A stretch of DNA of 64,000 nucleotides from Tectiglobus sp965223355 (GTDB lineage: Bacteria > Pseudomonadota > Alphaproteobacteria > Rhizobiales > Hyphomicrobiaceae), in contig CBDCWE010000003.1 of NCBI GenBank assembly GCA_965223355.1, positions 3,720,001 through 3,784,000 on the forward strand, read 5' to 3'. The position numbers and the translations under genes were made by a program. This document shows positions 8,652-18,180 of this stretch, piece by piece; within the stretch, counting starts at the first letter, position 1, and the number at the start of each line of letters is the position of its first letter. Under the pieces are notes generated by a model, which was not told the DNA's origin, made no database searches, and saw only the letters and a program-made list of their open reading frames with translations.

Positions 8652-9749
8652 TCACGGATCCCCGATCGGAGGCTGCAAAAGCTGGCCCACGCCCGACCAA
8701 ATGTCGGCGACGATCTCACCGGCCGGCTTTGCCTGGGCCTGACCGGCGGCCTGACCAGCCCAAGCCTGCAGGCCGGCCAGCTGATTGTCCTCGGCAGCTT
8801 GCGTGCGCATCGCGCCGGTCAGGCCGCGTTGTACCGGGTATGGCGCCGGCTCCGGCGTATCGGCGGCATTGGCCGCGCGCACATAGTCGGTCTTGATGCT
8901 GCGGCCGAGCCGACCGGAAAAGGCGCGCGTTGCAACCGTTGCTTCGGGGCGTGCCGCGCCGATGGCATCGGCCCAGGCGGTCGCGATGCCCGCCTCGGGG
9001 CTGCGCAGCAAGCCCGTCCCGATCATGATGGCGGATGCGCCGAGCACGAAGGCTGCAGCCGCACCGCGCGCATCGCCAATGCCGCCGGCGGCCACAACCG
9101 GTACGCGCACGGCATCGACCACGGCGGGCAACAGGGCGAACAGTCCAATCAGGTCGATTGCGGCATTGTTGGCATCGAACGCGCCGCGGTGACCGCCAGC
9201 CTCCATGCCCTGGGCGATAATCACGTCAGCACCGGCTGCTTCGGCTTCGAGCGCCTCGGCAACCGTCGTTGCCGTGGCGAACCATTTGATGTTGCGCCGT
9301 TTCATCTCGGCGACAAAGGCCGGCGGATAGATGCCCATGATCGAGGAGATCACGCTCGGGCCGGCTGCGAGCATGGCGGCGCATTGCGCATCGAAATCAA
9401 GCGGGCCGGCATCACTGGCATCTTCGGCGACCTCTGGTCCCCAGCGGCCAAGAAACGCGCGCAGCTGCCGTTCGTTGGCAGCATCGCGCGCCGGCGGCGG
9501 ATCGGGGATCCACAGATTGAGCTGGAAGCCGCCATTGGAGCCGGTGCGGAACCGTGTCGCCCACTCATCGATTGCGGCCGGCGACATCAACAGCGTTCCG
9601 CACGAACCCATGCCGCCGGCATTTGCGACCGCGATGGCAAGCTCCGGCGGGCAGGCGCCGGCCATCGGTGCCATCAGGATCGGCACGCTGATGTCGTAGG
9701 CTTCGCAGAATGCACCGGCACGTTCGAGGGCTGGATGAGAAAACGACAT
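8652..9749 (-). CDS. Nitronate monooxygenase / 2-nitropropane dioxygenase-like FMN enzyme
   Basis: TIM-barrel flavoprotein of 365 residues. Seen: MAPMAG at the N-terminal FMN strand, AQGMEAGGHRG containing the catalytic-type histidine of class I nitronate monooxygenases, and AAGGIGDARG plus IMIGTGLLRS at the phosphate-binding end. Oxidises alkyl nitronates, or acts as an FMN-dependent enoyl reductase in some relatives. The start at 9749 (MSFSHPALERAG) avoids an upstream extension with no homology. On the same strand about 110 bp after dapD; co-transcription is possible but not shown. Confidence 0.85.
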   Translation of the reverse strand: MSFSHPALERAGAFCEAYDISVPILMAPMAGACPPELAIAVANAGGMGSCGTLLMSPAAIDEWATRFRTGSNGGFQLNLWIPDPPPARDAANERQLRAFLGRWGPEVAEDASDAGPLDFDAQCAAMLAAGPSVISSIMGIYPPAFVAEMKRRNIKWFATATTVAEALEAEAAGADVIIAQGMEAGGHRGAFDANNAAIDLIGLFALLPAVVDAVRVPVVAAGGIGDARGAAAAFVLGASAIMIGTGLLRSPEAGIATAWADAIGAARPEATVATRAFSGRLGRSIKTDYVRAANAADTPEPAPYPVQRGLTGAMRTQAAEDNQLAGLQAWAGQAAGQAQAKPAGEIVADIWSGVGQLLQPPIGDP

Positions 9750-9860
9750 CGTTCGGCTTTCGTCGGCTTGCAGCGTGGAGCAACGTTCCGGTTGCGATCG
9801 GATAACTCTGATTTTGATCAACGCCCGGTTACAGCAAACCCGGACATGGCGGTCCGGACG

Positions 9861-10694
9861 TCAATCGCGCAGCAGTTCGTTGATGCTGGTCTTGGAACGG
9901 GTCTGAGCATCGACCGTCTTGACGATGACGGCGCAATAGAGTGACGGGCCGTTGCCGGCCGGCAGTGCACCCGGAACCACCACGGAATAGGGCGGTACCT
10001 TGCCGACATGGATGTCGCCGCTGTTGCGATCCACGATTTTCGTTGACGCGCCAATGTAAACGCCCATCGAGAGCACGCTGCCTTCGCCGACGATAACACC
10101 CTCGGCGACTTCCGAGCGCGCGCCGATGAAACAGTTGTCTTCGATGCAAACCGGATTGGCCTGGAGCGGCTCGAGCACGCCACCAATGCCGGCGCCGCCG
10201 GAGATGTGGCAGTCCTTGCCAATTTGCGCACAACTGCCGACCGTCGCCCAGGTGTCGACCATCGTGCCGCTGTCGACGTAGGCACCGAGATTGACGAACG
10301 ACGGCATCAAAACGACGTTGGGGGCAATATAGGCGGACCGCCGTACGACCGCGCCCGGCACGGCCCGGAAACCGGCCTCGCGAAAATTTTCCGGCGACCA
10401 ACTGTCGAATTTCAAGGGAACCTTGTCCCAGCCCTGGATCTTAGCCCCGTCGCCGCTGGCATACGCCATGATCTCCATATCCGCCAACCGAAACGACAGC
10501 AGCACGGCCTTCTTGAGCCACTGATTGACGACCCACTCACCGGCAATCTTCTCTGCCACCCTGGCGGCACCGGAATCCATTTGCTGCAACGCGGTTTCGA
10601 TCGCATCGCGGGTCGCGCCGGTGGTTGCCGGTGAAATCGTATCGCGCACGTCCCAGGCGGCTTCGATTGTCGATTGCAGATTGTCGTCGGCCAT
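9861..10694 (-). CDS. dapD: 2,3,4,5-tetrahydropyridine-2,6-dicarboxylate N-succinyltransferase
   Basis: DapD, 277 residues, succinylates tetrahydrodipicolinate in the succinylase branch of meso-diaminopimelate/lysine biosynthesis. The N-terminal helical domain is followed by left-handed beta-helix hexapeptide repeats from about residue 105 (SAYIAPNVVLMPSFVNLGAYV), with the family signature GAGIGGVLEPLQA and a C-terminal tail SKTSINELLRD. MADDNLQ start at 10694; upstream in-frame codons lack similarity. It cooperates with lysA about 3 kb away, although the two are separated by tlpA and argH. Confidence 0.97.
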   Translation of the reverse strand: MADDNLQSTIEAAWDVRDTISPATTGATRDAIETALQQMDSGAARVAEKIAGEWVVNQWLKKAVLLSFRLADMEIMAYASGDGAKIQGWDKVPLKFDSWSPENFREAGFRAVPGAVVRRSAYIAPNVVLMPSFVNLGAYVDSGTMVDTWATVGSCAQIGKDCHISGGAGIGGVLEPLQANPVCIEDNCFIGARSEVAEGVIVGEGSVLSMGVYIGASTKIVDRNSGDIHVGKVPPYSVVVPGALPAGNGPSLYCAVIVKTVDAQTRSKTSINELLRD

Positions 10695-10854
10695 GGCGCT
10701 ACTCTTGCTGGTTTGATGATGGATTGACGATCGGTTTGTTGCGCGCGCCACCGCTCAAGTCAATGCCGGCGCTCGACGTCGGCCAAACACCTCATCAGGT
10801 CGCCATCAGGTCGCCGCCGCCATGGCCGTTGCGCGTTGAGGCACTACTATCCGG

Positions 10855-11517
10855 CTATCCGGCAACTTTCGCGATAAAGGCGCGCACCAGCCGCTTGGCA
10901 TCGTCGCTGGCCCATAGCGCCGGTCCGACCAGTCGGCCCAGTTCGCGTCCCTCGGGATCGATCAGTATCGTCGACGGCATGCCGATGATCTTAAAGGTGA
11001 AGCCGAGCTGGGCGGTGGGATCATGATAGAGCTTGAGCGACTTGACCTTGATGTCATCGAGAAATTTGCGCGGCTTGTGCGGACTGCCGCGATCGATGCT
11101 GACCGCCACGACCTCGAACCTGTCGCTGCCGAGTTCGGCCTGCAGGGCATCGAGGTCGGGCATTTCCTTGCGGCACGGCGCACACCACGTCGCCCACAGG
11201 TTGAGCAGAACAAGTTTGCCGCGGAACGTTTCAAGCGAGATCGCGTTGCCATCTGCGTCGTTGAACCCGCCCGCCGGCAAGACCTCTGGTTTGTCGCGAA
11301 ACACGAACGTCGTCATCGTGCCGACATTGAGCTTGGTGGGGTGACTTGCAGCGGTCGCCTGGACGGCGATCGCGCCATCACCACGGCCCGAGATCAAATT
11401 GCCCAGGCTCTTGCCGCCGCCGCCCACCATCACGTATATGGCTGCAAAGCCGATAACCGCGGACAGGCCGGCTGCTAGTGCGTAGGTCGTCCAGTGTGTC
11501 GGCCGCTCATTTGCCAT
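10855..11517 (-). CDS. tlpA: TlpA-type membrane-anchored thioredoxin
   Basis: Thioredoxin-fold protein of 220 residues with an N-terminal signal anchor (residues about 10-33) and the redox motif W-C112-A-P-C115 followed by the cis-Pro region GMPSTI. Acts in the periplasm as a thiol reductant, in alphaproteobacteria mainly for cytochrome oxidase copper-centre assembly. Located divergently from argH, a gene order conserved in Rhizobiales, which supports the assignment. MANERP start at 11517. The 190-bp divergent region to argH holds a triplicated 18-bp repeat. Confidence 0.92.
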   Translation of the reverse strand: MANERPTHWTTYALAAGLSAVIGFAAIYVMVGGGGKSLGNLISGRGDGAIAVQATAASHPTKLNVGTMTTFVFRDKPEVLPAGGFNDADGNAISLETFRGKLVLLNLWATWCAPCRKEMPDLDALQAELGSDRFEVVAVSIDRGSPHKPRKFLDDIKVKSLKLYHDPTAQLGFTFKIIGMPSTILIDPEGRELGRLVGPALWASDDAKRLVRAFIAKVAG

Positions 11518-11547
11518 CTCGTGTGCCTGCCAGCTTTGCAATCGTTT

Positions 11548-11601
11548 CGGTCAACATGGCCACGTCGGTCAACTTCGTCACGTCGGTCAACATGGTCACG
11601 A
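11548..11601. repeat. Tandem repeat, 18 bp x 3
   Basis: Three units of CGGTCAACATGGCCACGT, the second and third with two to five substitutions, in the tlpA-argH divergent promoter region. Confidence 0.8.
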
Positions 11602-11706
11602 TCCGCCAGAGCCCAAGTCAATCGGATCGGGCGGGATCCGGCGGGTATCGCGGGGCCTGGCACATTTGCCGGGCCGAGAACCTAAACCATCCAAGGTGAC
11701 TGCACT

Positions 11707-13116
11707 ATGAACAATAACAGCGCCAACACCATGTGGGGCGGCCGGTTCGCGATGTCGCTAGCCGATGTCATGGCTGAAATCAACGCCTCGGTTGCCTTCG
11801 ATCAGCGCTTCGCCGAACAGGATATCCGTGGATCACTGGCCCATGCCGCGATGCTCGCGGAGCAGGGCATCATCACCAAATCGGATGCCGGTGAGATTGC
11901 CAAGGGTCTGGAAGCGGTTGCGCAGGAAATCCGAAACGGTGATTTTGATTGGCGTCGCGATCTCGAAGACGTCCACATGAACGTCGAAAACCGCCTGCGA
12001 GAGCTGATCGGGCCGGTCGCGGGGCGGCTTCATACCGCGCGCTCGCGCAACGATCAGGTGGCCACCGACTTTCGCCTCTACATTCGCGATTGCATTGATC
12101 GCCTCGATCGACAGTTGGCTGAGGTGCAGCTGGTGCTGGCGCGCAAGGCTGAACAACATGCCGCAGTTGTGATGCCCGGTTTCACGCACCTGCAGCCAGC
12201 CCAGCCGGTCACCTTCGGCCATCATCTTCTGGCCTACGTCGAAATGCTCGGCCGCGACCGCGGCCGGTTTAAAGATGCGCGGCAGCGGTTGAACGAGAGC
12301 CCGCTCGGTGCCGCCGCCTTGGCCGGCACGTCGTTTCCGATCGACCGCAAGGCGACGGCCACGGCGCTCGAATTTAGAGGTCCGACGGCGAATTCCCTGG
12401 ACAGCGTCTCCGATCGCGACTTTGTTCTCGAAACGCTCGCCGCCGCGACCATCAGCGCCATGCACTTGTCGCGGTTTGCCGAGGAAATCGTGATCTGGGC
12501 CACCCCGCAGTTTCGCTTCATCACCCTGTCGGATGCCTGGACGACGGGATCCTCGATCATGCCGCAAAAGCGCAATCCGGACGCGGCTGAGCTGGTGCGT
12601 GCCAAGGTCGGGCGGATTGCGGCTGCCTTCAACAGCCTGACGCTGGTCATGAAGGGCCTGCCGCTGACCTATTCCAAGGATATGCAGGAAGACAAGGAGG
12701 TAACCTTCGATGCCCTCGACAATTTCGCTCTGGCCTTGTCGGCAATGGCCGGCATGATCACCGACATGGCGCCCGTTCCCGAAGAGATGGCGAACGCGGC
12801 CGGCAGTGGTTACGCCACTGCGACGGATCTTGCCGATTGGCTGGTGCGAGAGCTGAAATTGCCGTTCCGCGATGCCCACCATATCACCGGCACGATTGTT
12901 GCCATCGCCGAGCGCCGGAGCTGCGAATTGTCCGAGCTTGGTCTTGCCGACATGCAGTCGGTGGAGCCGCGCATCACAAACGCCGTCTTTTCCGTGCTGA
13001 GCGTGGAAAAATCCGTGGCGAGCCGCACCAGCTATGGTGGAACTGCGCCACAGAACGTGCGTAAAATGGCGCGCAGCTGGGTCAGACGTCTGGAAAAAGA
13101 CGCGGTGTCGGTCTAA
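11707..13116 (+). CDS. argH: Argininosuccinate lyase
   Basis: ArgH, 469 residues, splits argininosuccinate into arginine and fumarate, the last step of arginine synthesis. The fumarase/aspartase superfamily signature GSSIMPQKRNPD is present, with TARSRNDQVATD and the His-bearing GFTHLQPAQPVTFGHH. Starts MNNNSANTMWGGRF, giving the canonical WGGRF N-terminus. Full length. Downstream lptM and lysA are on the same strand and probably form one transcription unit with it, an order conserved in alphaproteobacteria. Confidence 0.98.
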   Translation: MNNNSANTMWGGRFAMSLADVMAEINASVAFDQRFAEQDIRGSLAHAAMLAEQGIITKSDAGEIAKGLEAVAQEIRNGDFDWRRDLEDVHMNVENRLRELIGPVAGRLHTARSRNDQVATDFRLYIRDCIDRLDRQLAEVQLVLARKAEQHAAVVMPGFTHLQPAQPVTFGHHLLAYVEMLGRDRGRFKDARQRLNESPLGAAALAGTSFPIDRKATATALEFRGPTANSLDSVSDRDFVLETLAAATISAMHLSRFAEEIVIWATPQFRFITLSDAWTTGSSIMPQKRNPDAAELVRAKVGRIAAAFNSLTLVMKGLPLTYSKDMQEDKEVTFDALDNFALALSAMAGMITDMAPVPEEMANAAGSGYATATDLADWLVRELKLPFRDAHHITGTIVAIAERRSCELSELGLADMQSVEPRITNAVFSVLSVEKSVASRTSYGGTAPQNVRKMARSWVRRLEKDAVSV

Positions 13117-13265
13117 GACAACGGTTGCAGCGGAGTGCACGCGCGGTGATCGGCGCCGTGCACGTCGGCGCAAGTGCTTGGCGGAGCGGTCTCGCGGGCC
13201 GCGCGATTATTCGGGCGATTCGGGCTGTTGCCGATTGAGTTGGAGCCGGTTGGGGCCAGTTGGGG

Positions 13266-13484
13266 ATGGCAATGAAATTTTCCAGGACGCACCGTGTTGC
13301 TGTCTGCATCGTCCTTGCAGCTGGACTGCTTACGGGTTGCGGCGTTCGTGGCGGCTTGGAATATCCGCCGGAGAGCCAGGCTGACCAACAGACCGGCGCA
13401 ACCGCCGATTCCGGCCAAGGCAAGCCGGCCGGTGCGGCGCCGAAACCTCACCAGGGCTTCATCCTCGACAAATTGCTGCAGTAG
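13266..13484 (+). CDS. lptM: LptM-type small lipoprotein (LptD maturation factor)
   Basis: 72-residue lipoprotein with lipobox LLTG-C25 and the short conserved motif GCGxRGGLEYPPE right after the lipidated cysteine, as in LptM/YifL, a protein that helps LptD adopt its correct disulfides in the outer-membrane LPS translocon. The remainder is Gln/Ala/Pro-rich and ends in QGFILDKLLQ. Position between argH and lysA is the standard alphaproteobacterial context. Start ATG 13266 or 13272; both give the same signal peptide. Confidence 0.8.
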   Translation: MAMKFSRTHRVAVCIVLAAGLLTGCGVRGGLEYPPESQADQQTGATADSGQGKPAGAAPKPHQGFILDKLLQ

Positions 13485-13716
13485 CGCCGCGTCCGCGGTG
13501 ATGTCGCGCCTGATCGCCGCACCATGTCGGCAGCGTTTGGCTGCGCTTGAAAATGCGGCAAAATTCGGCTGAAGCTCGCAGTCAGCACATTTCGACGACG
13601 GCTGTGGTTATCTCGGCCTTGGATCATCGTGGTTGTGGCTGTGGTTGCAGTTGTGGCTGGCCGAGCGGGGCGGCGGCATGGTTGGTGCCAACTCTGAAAG
13701 GTTATATCCTTCGCCG

Positions 13717-15000
13717 ATGCATCATTTCACCTATCGCGATGGCGAACTGCACGCCGAGAACGTCAGCTTGGCAGCCATCGCCGCAGCGGTCGGCACGCCA
13801 TTTTACTGCTATTCGACCGCCACCTTGAACCACCACTTCGACGTTCTCGATCGCGCCTTCTCCGGCCACGATCATCTGATTTGCTACGCCGTAAAAGCCA
13901 ATTCAAATCAAGCAGTTCTGGCGACAATGGCAGCCCGTGGTGCCGGCATGGACGTGGTCTCGGAGGGCGAGTTGCGCCGGGCCAGAGCGGTTGGTGTCCC
14001 GGCTGAGCGGATCATTTTTGCCGGCGTTGGCAAGACCCGCAGCGAGATGGCCTACGCGCTGTCGCAGAACATTCTCGGCTTCAACGTCGAAAGCCAGCCC
14101 GAACTTGAAGCTTTGAGCAGCGTTGCCGCAGAAGCCGGCACGACGGCGCGCATCGCGATCCGGGTTAATCCGGACGTCGATGCACAGACCCATGCCAAGA
14201 TTTCGACCGGCAAGGCCGAGAACAAGTTCGGTGTCCCGTTCCTGCAGGCTGCAGCGCTTTATGATGACGCCGCCGCACGGCCCGGCATTGCGGTCAACGG
14301 CGTTCATATGCACATCGGCAGCCAGATCACCGACCTCGCGCCGTTTCGCAAGGCGTTCACGCTGATGGCGGAACTGGTCGTCGAGTTGCGATCGCGCGGC
14401 CACGACATCGAGCATCTGGATCTCGGCGGCGGCCTCGGCGTGGCGTATGGTGACAGCAACAAGACCCCGCCCGGCCCGGCGGAGTATGCCGCCGTTGCCA
14501 GCCAAACGCTCGGCGGGTTGGGGCTGAAACTGGTGCTTGAGCCGGGGCGCATGATCGCGGCCAATGCCGGTGTCCTGGTTGCCGGCGTGATTTTCGCAAA
14601 ATCCGTGGCAGCCAAACGGTTTACCATTGTTGATGCGGCCATGAACGACCTCATTCGGCCGACACTCTATGATGCCGAGCATGATATCTGGCCGGTCCAG
14701 GAGGCGCATCGGGCCCAGCAGAACATCGTTCAGGATATCGTCGGCCCGATTTGTGAAACCGGTGATTATCTGGCTGAGGCCCGCGCCCTACCCGCCCTCG
14801 ATGCCGGCGATCTCATTGCCTTCATGGGCGCGGGCGCGTACGGCGCGGTGATGTCGTCGACCTACAACTCAAGGTTGCTAGTCCCCGAAGTGTTGGTGAA
14901 CGGCGAGGCATTCGAAGTGGTCCGCCCGCGCCCGACATACGAAGATTTGATTGGTCAAGATCGCATTCCGTCCTGGCTTTCCCTTGAACATCGATCTTAG
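13717..15000 (+). CDS. lysA: Diaminopimelate decarboxylase
   Basis: LysA, 427 residues, decarboxylates meso-diaminopimelate to L-lysine. PLP-binding lysine K60 in CYAVKANSNQ, glycine-rich phosphate-binding DLGGGLGV, ICETGDYLA with the substrate-contacting Cys-Glu, and the C-terminal GAYGAVMSSTYN motif are all present. Start at MHHFTYRDGEL (13717); a longer frame exists upstream but is low-complexity Trp/Leu and unlike the family. Downstream of lptM by about 230 bp. Confidence 0.97.
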   Translation: MHHFTYRDGELHAENVSLAAIAAAVGTPFYCYSTATLNHHFDVLDRAFSGHDHLICYAVKANSNQAVLATMAARGAGMDVVSEGELRRARAVGVPAERIIFAGVGKTRSEMAYALSQNILGFNVESQPELEALSSVAAEAGTTARIAIRVNPDVDAQTHAKISTGKAENKFGVPFLQAAALYDDAAARPGIAVNGVHMHIGSQITDLAPFRKAFTLMAELVVELRSRGHDIEHLDLGGGLGVAYGDSNKTPPGPAEYAAVASQTLGGLGLKLVLEPGRMIAANAGVLVAGVIFAKSVAAKRFTIVDAAMNDLIRPTLYDAEHDIWPVQEAHRAQQNIVQDIVGPICETGDYLAEARALPALDAGDLIAFMGAGAYGAVMSSTYNSRLLVPEVLVNGEAFEVVRPRPTYEDLIGQDRIPSWLSLEHRS

Positions 15001-15325
15001 ATCGTTGCCGCCGCAGGCGGGGCAGTGGAAGGGGTCCGGCTCGCCCAGAAAGGCGACAGGCATCCAAATTGCCCCTGTACCGCCACCTTTCGGTGTGCAA
15101 TTTTGACCGGGCGGCGAGCGCCGCTGCAGATTAGGCAGATTGGGCAGATTGGGCAGATTTGGTAGACTAGGCGGATTGGGCAGATTGGATTGAGCTGATC
15201 TTTGGTCGGGCTGAAGAGGCTCGGTTGAAGGTCTGGATGTCGCAGGGCGACGAACGACTGTTTGCCAAGACCGATGTTGCGGGTCGCCAACCCGCAGGCG
15301 ATCGCGTGTCAAGCAGACGGTCAAA
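15001..15325. other. Intergenic stretch with a 9-bp tandem repeat
   Basis: About 325 bp between lysA and the TIGR02302 gene. Holds six units of GGCAGATTG at 15134-15187, units 4 and 5 degenerate (GGTAGACTA, GGCGGATTG). No convincing gene. The repeat may change length by slippage. Confidence 0.75.
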
Positions 15326-18004
15326 GTGAGGAGGTCTGCGCGGCAGGCCAATGGGATGGCAAAGTCATCAGGGCGCATGACGTCGGTCGAACGCAGCTTT
15401 CAGCGCAAAGTTATTTGGAGCCGGCTGGCGCTTTACTTTGAGCGCCTGTGGCCGCGGCTGTGGGCCGTGATTGCGATTGGCGCTGCATTCGTTCTCGCAT
15501 CGTTGTTCGGGCTTTGGCCGCTGCTCTCCGAGCAGGTGCACTGGCTGATGCTCGGTGCGTTCGGCGTTGCACTGGCGGTTGGTGTTGTGTTCGTCTTGTG
15601 CACGCGCTGGCCGACACGCGATGCGGCAATCCATCGCCTGGAGGCGAAGTCGCGCGTTCGTCATCGTCCGGCCTCGGCCTATGCTGACAGCCTGTCGAGC
15701 GCGCCGGCGGACGGGCCAACGGCCGCCATTTGGAGCGCCCACAAGGAGCGCATCAGACGCGATCTCGACAATCTCCATGTCTCGCCACCGGTGCCGCGGA
15801 CCGACAAGTTCGACCGCTTCGGCCTGCGCGCCGTATTGATGATGGCTGTGGTGGTTGGCGTCGTGTTCATAGGCGATGCCGTCAGCGACCGCATTTGGTC
15901 GGCGTTTCGGATGGTCACCGTCGGCCACGTCGCAGGCTTGCGTCTCGATGCCTGGGTGACGCCGCCGCCATACACCCGTCGTCCGCCGATCCTCGTTGCC
16001 GACGGAGCGATCGGCGCCCGGCTCGCGAATAGCGCTGAAGCGTCCGCACCAATCGAGGTTCCGGAGAAGAGCACCATTGTTGTGCGGATGGGCGGCAAGA
16101 GCGACGTCAATCTGACGCTCGAATATCTCGACAGCGACGGCCAGCCGCTTGGTGAGCCCGTCACGGAAGTCGATAACGACAAGGCAGACACCGGCAATCA
16201 GGTCAAAGGCACAATCGCGCTGGGCGTTGCCGGCGCGCGCGTGCTTGCCAATGGTGCCGAACTGGCTCGCTGGTCGTTCGGCGTCATCGCGGACCAGGCG
16301 CCAAGGATCGCCTTTACCAAGGACCTCGAAAAAACCCGCCGCGGCGCCATGAAGTTGTTCTATTCCATTACCGATGACTACGGCATCGCCGTAGCGGAGG
16401 CGAAGTTCGATCGCATGCCGCTGCGCCAGGGTGACCCGAAGACGGCCTGGGCGCGCCCGGAAGAACTCAAGGGGCCGCGACTGCCGCTCGAGCGCCCGCC
16501 GAGGATCATTCTGCGCGTCCCGCCGCCGGGTGCCAAGAAACCGGAGACCTGGAGCTTTCACGAGCTCGGCTCCCACCCCTGGGCCGGTATGCCGGTAAAA
16601 ATGACCCTGGTTGCACGTGACCATGCCGGCAACGAAGGCCGCAGCAAAACCGTCGAGATCGTGCTGCCGGAGCGGCTGTTCTTCAATCCATTGGCCAAGG
16701 CCGTTCTCGAACAGCGCCGCCGCCTCGTGTTCGACGCGCGCTATCGTCGTCTCGTCATTCGTGCAATCGATGCGCTGACCTATGCACCTGACGGTTTCAT
16801 CAACGATAAGGCGGTCTACCTCGGCCTGCGCAGCGTTCGTCACCGCCTCGCGGTCGACTTTACACGCGCGGCCGTTTCCAGCGCCATCGAACAGCTCTGG
16901 CATCTGGCATTGCGCATTGAAAACGGTGGCGGCCTGTCCGAGGCGGAACGTCGGTTGCGCGAGATTCAGGAGCAGCTGTCGAAGGCCATTGAGCGCGGCG
17001 CCTCGCAACAGGAGCTGCAGCAATTGATGAAGCAGCTGCGCCAGGCCCTCGCCCAATTCTTGAACGAACTGGCCAAGCAAGCCCAGCGTCAACCGCCGTC
17101 GAACGCGCCGCAAATGGATCGCAACCAGATGATGAGCAGCCAGGACTTGCAGCGCATGCTCGACAATCTCGAGCGCATGATGCGGCAAGGTTCGCGCCAG
17201 ACCGCGCAGGAAATGCTGAGCCAGCTGCGCGACCTTCTGGATCGACTGCAATCGGGCCGCATGGTGCGCCGCCCCGGCCAAGGCCAGCAGCCGGGCCGTT
17301 CGCGCCAGATGATGGAAATGATGGATCAGCTGGGCGATCTGATTGGCCGCCAGCAACGGCTCATGGACGACACATTCGGCGCGCAAAGACAGGGCCAGCG
17401 CGGCCGCCAGCAGGGCCCGCAACTGGGCCGGCGCGGTCAGCAGGGCCAGGGCCAGCAACAAGGTCGGCGCGGTCAGCAGGGACGCGGGCAACAACAGGGC
17501 CGTAACGGGCGCGGACCGGGCCGCAACGGTCAACAGTTCTCGCCGAACGCATTAGGTCAGCGTCAAGGTCAGCTTGGCCGCCGCCTCGATGACTTGCAGC
17601 GAGGTCTCGGACGCTTCGGCATGCGGCCGTCGCCGGAGTTGGACGGCGCCCGCCGCTCGATGGAGAACGCCGAACAGGCGTTGCGTGACGGTCGTCTTGG
17701 TGATGCAACACGAGACCAGTCCGAGGCCCTTGAGCAATTGCGTTCCGGCACTCGCAACATGGCAGAACAGATGCTGCGCCAGATGCCGTCGCGACTTGGC
17801 CGGTCGGGAGATGCACCGCTTGATCCGCTGGGCCGGCCGCAGCGTTCGGAGGGTCCGGATCTGGGAACCAGCGTCAAGGTTCCTGACGAGATCGATGCGC
17901 AGCGCGCCCGCGAGATCCTCGAGCTTCTGCGCAAGCGCCTCGGCGAACGCTTCCGGCCCGAACTGGAACTCGAGTATTTCGAACGCCTGCTTGAACGGTT
18001 CTAG
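15326..18004 (+). CDS. TIGR02302/DUF4175 family membrane protein
   Basis: Protein of up to 892 residues found beside lysA in alphaproteobacteria; function unknown. Two N-terminal membrane helices (about 40-85) and a third near residue 170 precede a large periplasm-like domain. A Gln/Arg-rich helical region follows from about 540. A low-complexity block near 690-740 consists of repeated QGQ, GRRGQ and GRNG. The C-terminus is a predicted helical segment (IDAQRAREILELLRKRLGERF). The start could be 15326, 15356 or 15377. The TAG stop at 18002-18004 is completed by the adjoining palindromic element. Confidence 0.85.
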   Translation: MRRSARQANGMAKSSGRMTSVERSFQRKVIWSRLALYFERLWPRLWAVIAIGAAFVLASLFGLWPLLSEQVHWLMLGAFGVALAVGVVFVLCTRWPTRDAAIHRLEAKSRVRHRPASAYADSLSSAPADGPTAAIWSAHKERIRRDLDNLHVSPPVPRTDKFDRFGLRAVLMMAVVVGVVFIGDAVSDRIWSAFRMVTVGHVAGLRLDAWVTPPPYTRRPPILVADGAIGARLANSAEASAPIEVPEKSTIVVRMGGKSDVNLTLEYLDSDGQPLGEPVTEVDNDKADTGNQVKGTIALGVAGARVLANGAELARWSFGVIADQAPRIAFTKDLEKTRRGAMKLFYSITDDYGIAVAEAKFDRMPLRQGDPKTAWARPEELKGPRLPLERPPRIILRVPPPGAKKPETWSFHELGSHPWAGMPVKMTLVARDHAGNEGRSKTVEIVLPERLFFNPLAKAVLEQRRRLVFDARYRRLVIRAIDALTYAPDGFINDKAVYLGLRSVRHRLAVDFTRAAVSSAIEQLWHLALRIENGGGLSEAERRLREIQEQLSKAIERGASQQELQQLMKQLRQALAQFLNELAKQAQRQPPSNAPQMDRNQMMSSQDLQRMLDNLERMMRQGSRQTAQEMLSQLRDLLDRLQSGRMVRRPGQGQQPGRSRQMMEMMDQLGDLIGRQQRLMDDTFGAQRQGQRGRQQGPQLGRRGQQGQGQQQGRRGQQGRGQQQGRNGRGPGRNGQQFSPNALGQRQGQLGRRLDDLQRGLGRFGMRPSPELDGARRSMENAEQALRDGRLGDATRDQSEALEQLRSGTRNMAEQMLRQMPSRLGRSGDAPLDPLGRPQRSEGPDLGTSVKVPDEIDAQRAREILELLRKRLGERFRPELELEYFERLLERF

Positions 18005-18180
18005 GGAACCTCTGAATAAGTCCGGGGTCCAGGGGATCATCCCCTGGTCGGGGTGTTTGAGGGGCTGAAAGCCCCTCAAGGATCGCCGTGAAACGGCGAT
18101 GCGTCAAGGGCTCTGCCCTTAACAATCCCGCCAAAGGGCGTCACCCTTTGCAAACCCGGGGCTTGATCAGAGGTTCCCTA
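18002..18180. repeat. Palindromic element family A, copy 2, intact with terminal inverted repeats
   Basis: Best-preserved copy. TA + GGGAACCTCTGA at the left and TCAGAGGTTCCC + TA at the right give a 12-bp inverted repeat with TA on both sides. Five internal hairpins. The left TA+G is the TAG stop of the plus-strand gene and the right TA+G is the TAG stop of the minus-strand DoxX gene. Removing the element and one TA leaves TTC-TA-AATC, which would still stop both genes. Confidence 0.9.

Noticed and set aside
11833..13173. Antisense frame of 446 codons opposite argH
   Set aside because: Mirror of the argH coding pattern, no ribosome-binding site and no recognisable domain.
15368..17533. Long antisense open frame (721 codons) opposite the TIGR02302 gene
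   Set aside because: Composition is Arg/Ala/His-rich as expected for the reverse of a high-GC gene, with no domain recognised; the plus-strand gene has clear family features.
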